From Isoetes taiwanensis (Eukaryota > Streptophyta > Lycopodiopsida > Isoetales > Isoetaceae), in the NCBI GenBank assembly GCA_021234155.1, contig JAJEKV010000001.1, forward strand, positions 24,231,189-24,295,188: DNA of 64,000 nt, in the 5' to 3' direction. Of this stretch, positions 23,421 through 32,419 are shown one piece after another (the stretch's first letter is position 1; the number at the start of each line of letters is the position of its first letter). The translations under genes were made by a program, and so were the position numbers. The notes beneath the pieces are model-generated. The model saw only the letters and a list, made by a program, of their open reading frames with translations, searched no databases and was not told where the DNA came from.

Positions 23421-23963
23421 ACACCGATGATTCGCACGCACAACTTGTTCTTATGGTATACCAGTTGCCTTCCTTATAATGTTTAAAGGCTTCCCGCTCC
23501 TTATCTGTTCTAGCCTCCCTAGAGAGGCTTGCCCATACTTCCTTGAAATCCATATCTGTTGGCAAGGACTCTTCAATCTTCTTACCAAAGTCGCTGGAGA
23601 GCGTCGAAATTGCATTGCAATGCACTCTAGTTGTCAGGGGATGCCTTGAAAGTGCATCCGCTACCACATTGAGCTTCCCTGGCTTGTAGACTATATCAAA
23701 GTCATACTCTTCAAGGAACTCCATCCATCTTCTCTGCCTCAGGTTGAGGTGTGGTTGCGTGAATACATACTGGAGGCTCTGATGGTCTGTATCCAACTGG
23801 AACTTCCTTCCCAAAAGATAGTGCCTCCAAATTCTTAATGCCCTGACAACCGCAAGCAATTCCTGATCGTGGGTGGGGTAGCGCGTTTCGACGTCGTTCA
23901 TCTTCCTGGAATCATACGCTACCACACGCTCTTCTTGCATGAGCACTGCACCTGTAGCTATCA
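23419..23963 (-). pseudogene. Gypsy RNase H domain
   Basis: The 181-residue frame starts in 'IATGAVLMQEERVVAYDSRK' and includes 'HDQELLAVVRALRIWRHYLLG', 'DTDHQSLQYVF' and 'DIVYKPGKLNVVADALSRHP'. This is the RNase H and tether region of Ty3/gypsy Pol, which removes the RNA template during reverse transcription. Its 5' part is cut by the CACTA-like insertion; the missing residues lie beyond 25181 in front of the insertion. Confidence 0.92.
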
Positions 23964-25178
23964 CTACAAAATTAAAGCCCTGTTACGACGTCTATTACGA
24001 CGTCCAGACGTCGTTTAGACGTCGATGATCGACGTCAAAACGTCGATAAACGACGTCTATTTCGACGTCGGAGCGTCGATAAACGACCTTTATCGCGTCG
24101 CTATACGCGGCCGAATCTGCGGCGCTTTAAAGCGACGACTGGCGTCGTTCAACGACGCCCGCATTACGATGGTACCCGCGCCACGCGGCCGGCCCGGCGT
24201 GGCGTCGGGCGAAGCGTTTGGCGGCGCGGGCGTTACGTGTTTGACGTCGTTTAACGACGCCACGTTACTGCGATAGCGATACCAGCGCCGGGCGGACGGC
24301 CAGCCGTTACCCGGGCCGCGGCGTGGCGACCAGTTTACTTTAACAACGTCGTTTAACGGCGTTGCTTTGTGTATTAAATTTTTATTTTTATTTTATTTTT
24401 TTTTATAAATTGAAAAAATAATAATAAACATTTATTATGAATGAAGTTAATACATTTAATTTAAAGCCTATAAAATGAATTTAACCAATAAAGAAATATA
24501 AGATTTTAACGTCATTAAATGATGTCGCTTAAATATATTAAAAAAAATACAAAAATAAATGAAGCCCCAATTTTTTAGCTAAATACATTAATCAATAAAT
24601 TAAGCTAAATACATTAATCAATACATTAAGCATATTGAAAATTAAATGCTTACCCGGTACAAAGGTGGCAAAGTTGTTTTGCACAAACAACGATTTGCTA
24701 GAGTGTACATGCAAAACAATAAATTCAATGATTAGTAAAATATTAGTATAAATAAACAACTTAAAGGAAAAAAAATGGAAAATCAATGGGGAGGGTGGTT
24801 TCAATGACGTCCCCTTCTTGGATAACAATTTAACCTAAATAAAGCATTAGTATTTTATTAGCGTATTGAAAAATTAAATCCTTACACGGAAGAGGTGCCA
24901 ACTTGTTTTGCAAGAACAACACATTTTGCTAGGAGTGTACATGCAAAACAAAAATTCAATGATTAGAAAAGAAATAGTATAAAACAACTAATAAGGAAAA
25001 ATTTTGGAAAGAAGAAGGGTCTCGCCGTTTTAGCGGCGTCATTGGCTCCCCGAGAGACGTCGTTGAGCGGCGCCGAACGACGTTTGTCGTCGTTGAACGA
25101 CGATGTCGTCGATATTCGACGACGACCGCCGTTTCCGACGCCGCGACGTCGTTGGACGTCGACTATCCTTTGTAGTTG
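23963..25178. mobile_element. Non-autonomous CACTA-like element (1.2 kb) inside the gypsy pol
   Basis: Ends are ACTACAAAATT... at the left and ...CCTTTGTAGTTG at the right, an imperfect inverted CA(A)CTACAAA terminus of the CACTA type. The 3-bp flank atc occurs on both sides (23960-23962 and 25179-25181). Removing the insert joins the RT and RNase H parts. Both ends are packed with palindromic GACGTC, CGTCGTT and AACGACG words (23985-24370 and 25020-25165), as in CACTA subterminal regions. The AT-rich centre holds a direct duplication (about 24632-24775 and 24858-25005). There is no transposase, so it must depend on an autonomous partner. Confidence 0.8.
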
Positions 25179-25181
25179 ATC

Positions 25182-26079
25182 TTACTACGCAGACTGGCTA
25201 CAAGCTTATCTTTCTCCGGGTCCGGCAGGGGTTAAGATGGGGCGGTTGTTAAGGCTTCCTTCAACCATTCAAACCCTGCTTGGGCTTTCTTGTGCCAATG
25301 CTCTGCCCAATCTTTCACTTTTTCCGCCCTCGTCAAGTCTGTTAACGGGGCCGCTATCTTAGCGAAGTTCTTCCGCGAACTTCTGTAGTACCTGCTAGGC
25401 CTAGAAAACTTCGACTTCATGCACATTCTTTCGCACCGGCCTTTGAATAGCGGCCTCGATCTTGGCAGGATCCGTCGAGATTCCTTCTGCTGAGATCACA
25501 TGACCAAGGTATTCCATCTTCTCCGTTGCGAAGTGACACTCCGACAACTTGGCGTACAACTGGTGCCTCTTCAACTTCTCTAGCACTCTCCTCAAGTGTT
25601 GTACGTGCTCTTCAAGGGATCTGCTATACACCAAAATGTCATCAAAGAATACAATCACAAAGGTGTCTAAAACTCCCGAAGATGTCGTTCATGAGCCTCA
25701 TGAGCGTCGGCGGGGGCATTCGATAAGTCGAAAGGCATTACCGTGAACTCATAATGCCCATACCGCTGCGTTACGAAGGCGGTCTTATGGATATCCTCCT
25801 CCTTTATCCCGATCGATGATAACGACCTTAAGTCGATTTTGGAGAAGACCTTTGCACCTTGGAGTTGATCCATCAAGTTATCTCGATCCGGGGCGCATAC
25901 TTGTTCTTAATGGTGTGCTTGTTCAAGCGCCTATAGTCTATGCACATCCTTAAACCGCCATCCTTCTTCTTTACAAAGAGAATGGGCGCTCCAAATGGCG
26001 AGACACTAGGTCTAATGAACCCTAGGTCGAGCAACTCCCCGCAATTGCTTCTTGACTCGGTCAACTCCTGCGTCGTCAT
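25182..26079 (-). pseudogene. Gypsy reverse transcriptase, frameshifted
   Basis: Three frames in order on the minus strand cover the domain. 25873-26079 has '[37 protein letters not shown]'-type motifs (given in part). 25667-25876 has 'KIDLRS' and '[20 protein letters not shown]'. 25401-25658 has the catalytic 'FFDDILVYSRSLEEH' and 'YLGHVISAEGIS'. 25232-25426 continues into the connection region with 'FEWLKEALTTAP'. These are diagnostic Ty3/gypsy RT motifs. Frame changes at about 25870 and 25660 break it. Confidence 0.93.
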
Positions 26080-26168
26080 TACTGTATGGAGCCTTGCTTG
26101 CCTTTGCTCCCGCCTTCGAGTGCTATCTCACACTCGACTCCTATCTCTGGCCTGGAAGCTGCTTGATC

Positions 26169-26867
26169 TCATCTGAAAGAGATCATGGAACTCGTGATCG
26201 GTGAGCTATTTGCCTCGGCAACTTCTTCGAGCACTCTGTCTTCTTTGCTTTCCTCTATTTCGGGCTCGTCAATCTCAAGCTTGAAGATGTATGCCACTGT
26301 TCGGCTCTTGATGCACTTGAGCGATCGCTTAGAAGACATACACTGCATGATGGGAACAACTTCTTTATCTGTGATCTCAATGATCTTGCCGTCGGGTGTT
26401 GGGAAGGTCACCTTCCGCTTTCCACAATCGATAATGGCCCCTGCTGGTCCAAGGTACTCCATTCCTATGATCAGGTCGTACTTGCCAATGCCCATTACTT
26501 CTGCTCCCATCTGGATCTTAATTCCTGGCAAGTCGATGTCGAAGTTAATTCTCTTGCCTGCCGTCTGCCTTACTGCACCACTTGCTAAGACAACAGGCCT
26601 TGGCTTTGACTTTAGTGGTTTCAACTTCAACATTTGAACCATTCTGGGGGATGCAAAGTTATGGCTACTTCCTGAGTCTATCAAGACTATGAAGGACTTG
26701 GCCTTGGCCTTCCCTACTGTGGAAATTACTTTATACTGGCTCTCTGCTTGCTCTGTATCTATTGCGGCAAAGATATGACACTCACCCTGAATGTAGTCGC
26801 GTGCTTCTTCGCCGTCGTCGTCAGACAGAGTGTCCCAATCTCCCAACTCCGCTAGCGCTGCACTCAT
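26169..26867 (-). pseudogene. Gypsy aspartic protease region
   Basis: A 232-codon frame has 'FIVLIDSGSSHNFASPRMVQML'. DSGSSHNF is the catalytic DSG motif of the retropepsin-like protease of plant Ty3/gypsy elements, which cleaves Gag-Pol. A downstream 'YDLIIGMEYLGPAGAIIDCGKRKVTF' is the conserved strand set after it. It is preceded by an acidic linker. The next domain downstream is the reverse transcriptase at 26079, about 90 bp away in another frame. Confidence 0.92.
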
Positions 26868-26879
26868 GACGTAGGGGCG

Positions 26880-27976
26880 TTAATTTGTCCTATGATGACT
26901 TTGGGGAAGCATCTCGAAACAAAGCGCTTTTCTATGCACTCTCGTCTCTTTTCCTTGGGCATCGCGCAAAAGGATCGTCTTTGCTTTGGAGTAGTTTGAC
27001 CCCTCTGCTTGTCCTTGAAGGACACCTGCTTCTTCTCTGTTGTTTCCCACAGTTTGCCACCATATGGGGCTCTATTTGGACTGGGTGGGTTTTTCTAGGG
27101 CTATAGCTTCTGCAGCCAGCCCTGCCTTTGTCACGGAAATCTGCTGCCTGCCACGCCGCTATTACGAGGTCCGTCCCTTGCAAACTTATAGCCTTGGACT
27201 CTGCTTACGTCTTTGTCTTAGGGTTTATTGCCCTCCACAAGCTTGCGGATCTCCTCATTGACCCCTCAATATAGCTTTCTCTTGCATGCTTCTCACCCAA
27301 TTTCGGCTTTTATCTGACCTCGACCTCATGAATTCCTCTGTATACGGGCCAGTTTTGTTGCCTTTTGCGCAACTGTAGAACTCTTTGCATCATACTAGAC
27401 TTATGTTCCCTCGGGGCGTAATGGCGCTTTGAAGGCTTTAGCAAACTTTACGAACTTACAAGCATCCTGCTTAAGCCATGTGCCTTTGCATAACCCTTCC
27501 ACCAAATCCGTCGCGGCTCCTTTCAAGTTGGCATTTGCCATTCTTCCTTTGTCTTTATCCTTCATGCCATAAGCATTGCCGTACTCTTTCATTTTAGATC
27601 CCGCCATGCTTCTACGCTTCTAAACGACTTTCTCCCAGAAATGTTCGGTTTACGGGCCTTCCATACATTGCCCAATGTGGAATCTACCTTCTTCACGGTA
27701 GTCGGAGGCCACAGGTGTCTCTTTGTCGTCCATCCGGGGTGTTCCCTCGCCTTCCCTCTTGGTGTTCCTTTGCCTTGCGTCCGTTTGGGTCCGGGGCTGA
27801 TCTTCTTCTTCCTCAGGTGGTCGACTCGAGCTTGAGTCGGAGGGAGTCCGGAGCTGGGGGTCTTCTTCTCTTGCTCCTCTTCTTGTCCCTTCTGTTTTCG
27901 AGCTGATGCTTGTGGCGGTTGAGCATTGCCCACCGAACCCGCTCACAGCTTGCGCTAATGAGCCTTTATCGCTCAA
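26880..27976 (-). pseudogene. Gag-like region, frameshifted
   Basis: Overlapping minus-strand frames (27401-27607, 27589-27933, 27650-27976, 26932-27183) are rich in Lys, Arg, Gln and Pro, as expected of Gag between the accessory units and the protease. A segment 'NLKGAATDLVEGLCKGTWLKQDACKFVKFAKAFKAPLRPEG' resembles part of a capsid. I could not find an intact CCHC zinc knuckle. The assignment is mainly positional. Confidence 0.55.
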
Positions 27977-28129
27977 GGTCCGTCCTCATCACGGGATATC
28001 TCTTCCTCGGGGTCATGGGTTCCATATCTTCAAATAGGTTCCTTAGGGGGTGGTGCAGGCGGGGTGCATTTCTTCCCCTAAGGTCTTGGCGTTGTCGTTC
28101 CCCGAGCCTAGGCCTCTAACCGCATACAC

Positions 28130-28759
28130 AAGTAATTCATGGCTATATGGTTAGTTTTCCTTGTTCTCTTGCATTGTTTATGTTTGTTGGTATAGTTGTG
28201 GGGCAAAATTACATCAACAAAACATTTAAAGTGCAAATGAGAGATTATATTCATATATTATATAATATTTTAGTACAAAAGTCTCGGGGTCAAGAGTCTA
28301 ACTAATCTTGAAATCGTAGGTAAGACGGGTTGTCGTCGAGGAACTTCTTAACTTGGGCCGATTTCCTAAGAATGACCAAGTTCGATAAACTGGCTGACGA
28401 CGCAGCCACGCAAGGCTCTCACCGACTCTTCTACCAGCGATTAGGATGTGAGGGCTGCGGTGTAGCTAATCTCGCTGGCGGCGTCGATGTGGTATGGCGA
28501 AGTCAAAGAGGTCAAGTGCCATTGCTCTCTTGACCCGGGGACGGCATAGTCGACATTTGGCTATCGCGAGCATGCGCCGAAGCAGAGAGTGCAATCGGTA
28601 TGAACCTCCTTCTTCACCTCACGGGGCTAAACTTGCGGTGAATTACAGCTATTCTCCCGAATCTAGTAGCGGTGGCGGTACTACCTGGGGACTTTGTCAT
28701 TGTCGTCGGTGAAGCTTCTCCATTTGGATTGGCCTCTGTTCTATGCGGAGTCCAGCGTA
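28130..28759 (-). other. Broken coding-like and AT-rich sequence upstream of gag
   Basis: 28140-28320 is AT-rich and has no coding signal; it may be an intron, spacer or small insertion. 28330-28759 shows scattered charged minus-strand frames with no motif I recognise. It probably belongs to accessory unit 2 or the start of gag. Confidence 0.35.
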
Positions 28760-29821
28760 TTAAAATTCGACCCTATCGGTGAGCTCCTTGTAGTCTTCGA
28801 TTATGGTGTCGATTGATGCGAGGTCGATTCCTTCTCCTCTTGATGGAGGTGGTGTCGAAGGCCTCGGCATTAAAATGCTCGTGGTCTTCCCACGGATCCC
28901 CATCTGTTCACGGAGGGCGAGGAACTCCTCCTCCGTTGGCGACTCTTGCTCCTCCATCATTTGCACGATCTGCTTTGTAGGCCTGTATATGGAAGTCGAC
29001 TCTCACGTATAAGTGTCGGCTTCCCTCATGGGCGGAAAGTCCGAGGCTCCGGGACGATGAAGTCGATCCAAGTCATTTGCCGTAGGCTGGTGGAGTAGTT
29101 CATCCAATCTGAGCTCATTCTCCCTGCACTCGGGAAGGTTCTGGATGTCGCTGAGGAGTAAATATTCCTCTCCGTTGATGATGATCGGGGCTAGGCTTGT
29201 GATGCCCAACCGAGTGGGGAGCAACCCGATGTTCTCACGGCTCGCTTTCGAAGTTTATCATCTCTGTTGTGCTTGTTGCCGTTCTTCCTCCGAGTCGAGC
29301 TCGCGTGTACTTATCTTCGTCGGACTCCTCTTCTTCCTCGTTTTCTGCTTCCTGCTCTTGCTGATACTGCAAAAGCATCCGCTCTTCTTCCTGCACTGCT
29401 ATGGGGTCCACCTCCATCGGAGGGATAGAGGTTGCCCCCATTGGGTTTTCGGCATGGTGGGATAAGAAGATGGCTAAGGCCGCGGTGTAGGAGAAGTACT
29501 TGGTCCTGTTGGCTGTCAGGACCATGTAGTCTGGCGCACCTTTGGCGCTTTGTTGGTTAGGTACTTGGCGATGTTGGGGACATCCCGGGGCTGCTTGAAG
29601 GGATGGGCGGGGACAAAATAGCCTATGCAAGGGGAACTGAACTAGGGAAGGTCCTACCCTAGCTTGAAACTCTGCTAGCACTTGCCTATATCTTTGGGGT
29701 TGCATTTAGCGTAGCTTGGATGTCAATTTCTTTTCAAGAAGACTTGAAGATGTCATTGACATGCCTCGGCCAAGAAGATGGGCACCGGGCTGCACCATCG
29801 CGTGAAGTCAGCAGTGGCCAT
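28760..29821 (-). pseudogene. Accessory ORF 2 of the gypsy element (function unknown), broken
   Basis: It begins at an ATG at 29821 (MATADFTRWCSPVPIF...), about 113 bp after a TATA box, and continues through shifted frames at 29705-29235, 29224-29003 and 28966-28760. The parts are an apparently folded segment ('PDYMVLTANRTKYFSYTAALAIFLSH'), an acidic stretch rich in Glu ('EAENEEEEESDEDKYTRA'), and 'ITSLAPIIINGEEYLLLSDIQNLPE'. I recognise no family. Its leader shares 'aggcgatcttcc' and the TATA environment with accessory unit 1, so the two units appear to be duplicated transcription units with different proteins. At least three frameshifts. Confidence 0.45.
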
Positions 29822-29933
29822 TGATCTAGCAAGGAAGGGAGTATCAAACGGATGCAGAAGCGCCTCAGGGAGCTGGAAGATCGCCTAAGCAGTGGAGAGC
29901 AAACTTGCAGGGTGCCCAATGAAAAGTGATGGC

Positions 29934-29943
29934 CTATTTATAG
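29934..29943 (-). promoter_or_regulatory. TATA box of accessory unit 2
   Basis: The minus strand reads CTATAAATAG, 113 bp upstream of the ATG at 29821. The same ten bases occur 103 bp upstream of the ATG of accessory unit 1. Confidence 0.6.
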
Positions 29944-30120
29944 AAAAGCGAAAAAACCTAATTTTTGGATGACCTAGAATTCACTGGAGTTGGGCGATTC
30001 TGACCTATTAGGAGGTGCAATTCAGTGTTTGGAGGCTAATTTTTGGTTTAAGGCATGCTAAGAACACTAATGAACCTATTGCAGCAAACTGGAGATCATT
30101 TGGTGAAGAAAATGATGCGA

Positions 30121-30190
30121 GGTCTCACACGTTGCGCCCAGACCGATTTTGAGAATCTCATTTTCTGTCCTGGCGCGACATGTGAGACAT
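30121..30190. repeat. Palindrome copy A (~67 bp)
   Basis: Outer arms GTCTCACACGTTGCGCC (30122-30138) and GGCGCGACATGTGAGAC (30172-30188) are inverted. The inner arms GATTTTGAGA and TCTCATTTTC flank one base. It is the least perfect of the four copies in the inner arm. Confidence 0.9.
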
Positions 30191-30319
30191 GGGTCCTAAT
30201 TGGGCTAGACTTAATCAATTTGGGTGATTTAAGGCTGTAATTCCACTAAACTCGTCGAGTTAGGCAGAATTGACCCCTTATTTGGTCGATTTGGAGCTGT
30301 TTTGGGCACTTTTGGGCAT

Positions 30320-30390
30320 GGTCTCACACGTTGCGCCCAGCCCGATTTTGAGAATCTCAAAATCTGTCCTGGCGCGACGTGTGAGACATC
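30320..30390. repeat. Palindrome copy B
   Basis: Outer arms GTCTCACACGTTGCGCC and GGCGCGACGTGTGAGAC pair with one G-T-type mismatch. The inner arms GATTTTGAGA and TCTCAAAATC are perfectly inverted around a single A. Confidence 0.92.
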
Positions 30391-30539
30391 GTCTCAATTT
30401 TGCTCAAAGCTCCAAATTAACTAAAACAAAAGACTAGAATTCTCTAACTTAACTTAATTAAGCTAGATCAGACACATTAATTACACAAAAATTCTTTATA
30501 TTAACAAAATTGTTCCTTATTTACAAAGTAGTTCAAAGG

Positions 30540-31104
30540 CGTTTCCCCTTGATGTGCCCGGCAAGATACATATCCACGCCTCATGAGGGTGACCCTCGTA
30601 CCCGCGGTAGTCGAATCTTCAAAATCTTTGCACTATTTTCGCCTGCCGCTTCGTAAGCACAACATGACATCTCATCCGTCACCCGCAATACGTATTATAC
30701 TCTGCATAACCTCGCGGACCAAGCGTTGAAAGCGGTGCCGGGGGATCAAGAGTCCGTAACTTCTCGGAAGTGCGGATTTCCTTGAGGGCTCTCGTTCTCC
30801 AACTTCTTCTTCTTAGGCCCGCTTCTTTCCCGGTGCTCGGGAGGCTTGGGCTTTGGTGGAGGGGGGCTTGGTCGACTCTTCGTCGGTGTCGCCTTCAATC
30901 GTTCTCACCTGTGTTCTTGGTAGTAGGCATTGTATGCCTCCCCACTTCTCCATGTAGGTGTTGTGCTCCTGATCCTCTTTGATAGACCTTGGCCGGGGTC
31001 TATCACATATACCCTCCCGTTGTGGCGGGGCTTTAACTCTATCCCGTCGGGGAGCGGTGGGGGCTTCACCGCTTGTCAGGCCTCCTCCTGCTCTCTGTGC
31101 TACC
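30540..31104 (-). pseudogene. Probable frameshifted C-terminal part of accessory ORF 1
   Basis: After the stop at 31105 the minus strand still shows charged, Pro/Lys-rich coding-like segments in shifted frames ('ESTKPPSTKAQASRAPGKERA' near 30840) and then 'LVREVMQSIIRIAGDG' near 30710. These suggest that the ORF was once longer. I recognise no domain. Confidence 0.3.
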
Positions 31105-31764
31105 TCAGGGTGCTACTCTTTGGGGCACTTCCTTCTCTACTGGCGGGGTTTTGGCGAACTTCGCTCCATGCGTAAGACACGTAGTCTTCGTCCGAATCGT
31201 CGGTAGAGAAGGGGTCTCTTCTCCTGATGGTTCGTTGATGTTGATCCCCGTTCCTCGCTTACCAATCCTCACAACCTTTCTTTTGCCCGCTTTGATGGCT
31301 TTAGCCTTCCTCTTCTTTGGCCCGCTGGCTGTGGTCGGGTCGTCTTCTCGATTCTTCGTCCTTTGCTCACGACGGCGCTCCTTGGCCTCGTACTTGCGGA
31401 TGAAGCGCGCAAGATCTGCTTCTTCTGCGGGGCTAAGCGTTGGCTGCCGCTGCTCTTCCCTCCCTTGTTCCTCCTGCAGGTGGGTCTCGGTCTGGAGCTG
31501 CTCTTCAACTATTGGCTGCTCTGTCGGCTCTCGTTGCTCCCTGGTCCTCTCCTCCTGTGCTGCGATCTCCTCTAGGATTTGATGCATGATGTCCGGCCGG
31601 TCGTCGTCTATGATCTCTGTATGGTCGCTCTGGTCCGATCCTTCATCTCCGCTCGAAGAAGATTCGCCTTCTCGGAAAAGGCATTCTTGAAGGACTAGAC
31701 CAGGGCGGTGGCTTGATGGATAAACCCGGCGAGGCTTTACGGCGGTTTGTTTCGTGCGGGCCAT
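31105..31764 (-). CDS. Accessory ORF 1: protein with histone H3 tail-like N-terminus
   Basis: It is 219 residues from the ATG at 31764 (G at -3 and +4). The frame is also open one codon upstream at a GTG, but ATG is the plausible start. The protein begins MARTKQTAVKPRR. After normal removal of Met before Ala, residues 1-9 (ARTKQTAVK) equal the histone H3 tail (ARTKQTARK) except at position 8, keeping K4 and K9 equivalents. Then follow a Ser/Asp/Glu-rich part (residues 32-60), a Glu/Gln-rich probable coiled coil (61-140) and a basic nuclear-localisation-like stretch (150-170, KKRKAKAIKAGKRK). There is no histone fold. It is the first ORF after the primer site, with its own TATA box 103 bp upstream and palindromes C and D beyond. 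A chromatin-mimic role is inference; the sequence match is direct. Confidence 0.7.
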   Translation of the reverse strand: MARTKQTAVKPRRVYPSSHRPGLVLQECLFREGESSSSGDEGSDQSDHTEIIDDDRPDIMHQILEEIAAQEERTREQREPTEQPIVEEQLQTETHLQEEQGREEQRQPTLSPAEEADLARFIRKYEAKERRREQRTKNREDDPTTASGPKKRKAKAIKAGKRKVVRIGKRGTGININEPSGEETPSLPTIRTKTTCLTHGAKFAKTPPVEKEVPQRVAP

Positions 31765-31866
31765 CACTGGCGATTCGTCGATCGGAGCTAAAGCCGGGAA
31801 GATCGCCTTGGCGGACCACGAGCAATTTTTCTAAGGGCCGAGCGTGGAAATGGGAGGGGTCTAGGT

Positions 31867-31876
31867 CTATTTATAG
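31867..31876 (-). promoter_or_regulatory. TATA box of accessory unit 1
   Basis: The minus strand reads CTATAAATAG, 103 bp upstream of the ATG at 31764. The leader between them contains 'aggcgatcttcc', which is also found in the leader of accessory unit 2. Confidence 0.6.
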
Positions 31877-31949
31877 GGGTCAATTTTAGGTCAACTTTTA
31901 AACTACCTTTTTGGGTTGCTTAAAACATCTAAAACCCCTAATTAAGCAA

Positions 31950-32019
31950 GGTCTCACACGTTGCGCCCAGCCCGATTTTGAGAATCTCAAAATCTGTCCT
32001 GGCGCGACGTGTGAGACAT
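31950..32019. repeat. Palindrome copy C
   Basis: It is nearly identical to copy B over about 70 bp, with the same outer and inner inverted arms. It lies about 75 bp upstream of the TATA box of accessory unit 1. Confidence 0.92.
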
Positions 32020-32150
32020 GGTGGGACCCACTACTAAATTTTGTACTTTTAAAACATGTAACATGCTAATTCTAATGATTCTTAGCTTAAATTTAGATTT
32101 ATCAAGTTATTTTACTGTGATTTATGACTTTTTAAGCGTTTAAGCTGAAT

Positions 32151-32212
32151 GTCTCACCGCGTTGCTTGGCCCGATTTTGAGAATCTCAAAATCGCCAAGG
32201 CTGACGGTGAGA
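32151..32212. repeat. Palindrome copy D, with compensatory arm changes
   Basis: The inner palindrome (GATTTTGAGA-A-TCTCAAAATC) is unchanged. The outer arms differ from copies A-C (TCTCACCG...GCTTGGC against GCCAAGGC...CGGTGAGA) yet still pair with each other. Both arms have changed together, as expected if the fold, not only the sequence, is kept. Confidence 0.88.
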
Positions 32213-32406
32213 ATTTTCCTACTTTGGAAGGTTGGCTCATCAATTCTTAATATTTTTACGTTTTCATTCATTTTAACTGTTACTAGCTTAGCAAAACTAC
32301 AAAAATGAGAAAAAAAAATTTCCCATTTTTCGAGGTTTAAGGATCCTATCAAGTTAGTACTACTGGGAACATGGTCAGTGCTTTGCTCTTGGTCACCAAG
32401 AACATT

Positions 32407-32418
32407 GCTCTGATACCA
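32407..32418 (-). other. Primer-binding site, initiator tRNA-Met
   Basis: The minus strand reads TGGTATCAGAGC one base inside the 5' LTR. It is complementary to the 3' end of plant initiator tRNA-Met and the usual primer site of plant LTR retrotransposons. It fixes the minus orientation of the element. Confidence 0.95.
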
Positions 32419-32419
32419 C

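Noticed and set aside
30770-31582. Plus-strand frames rich in Cys, Ser and Leu opposite the accessory ORF
   Set aside because: They are antisense to a Lys/Glu/Arg-rich coding sequence, and the composition is explained by that.
31105-31764. A histone H3 gene or pseudogene
   Set aside because: Only the first nine mature residues match H3. The following 210 residues are acidic, Gln-rich and Lys-rich, without any histone-fold helix, and the ORF sits inside an LTR retrotransposon.
30121-32212. CRISPR-like repeats
   Set aside because: The window is plant nuclear DNA. The four palindromes have irregular spacing (about 130 bp to 1.6 kb) with no spacer-like units and no cas genes.
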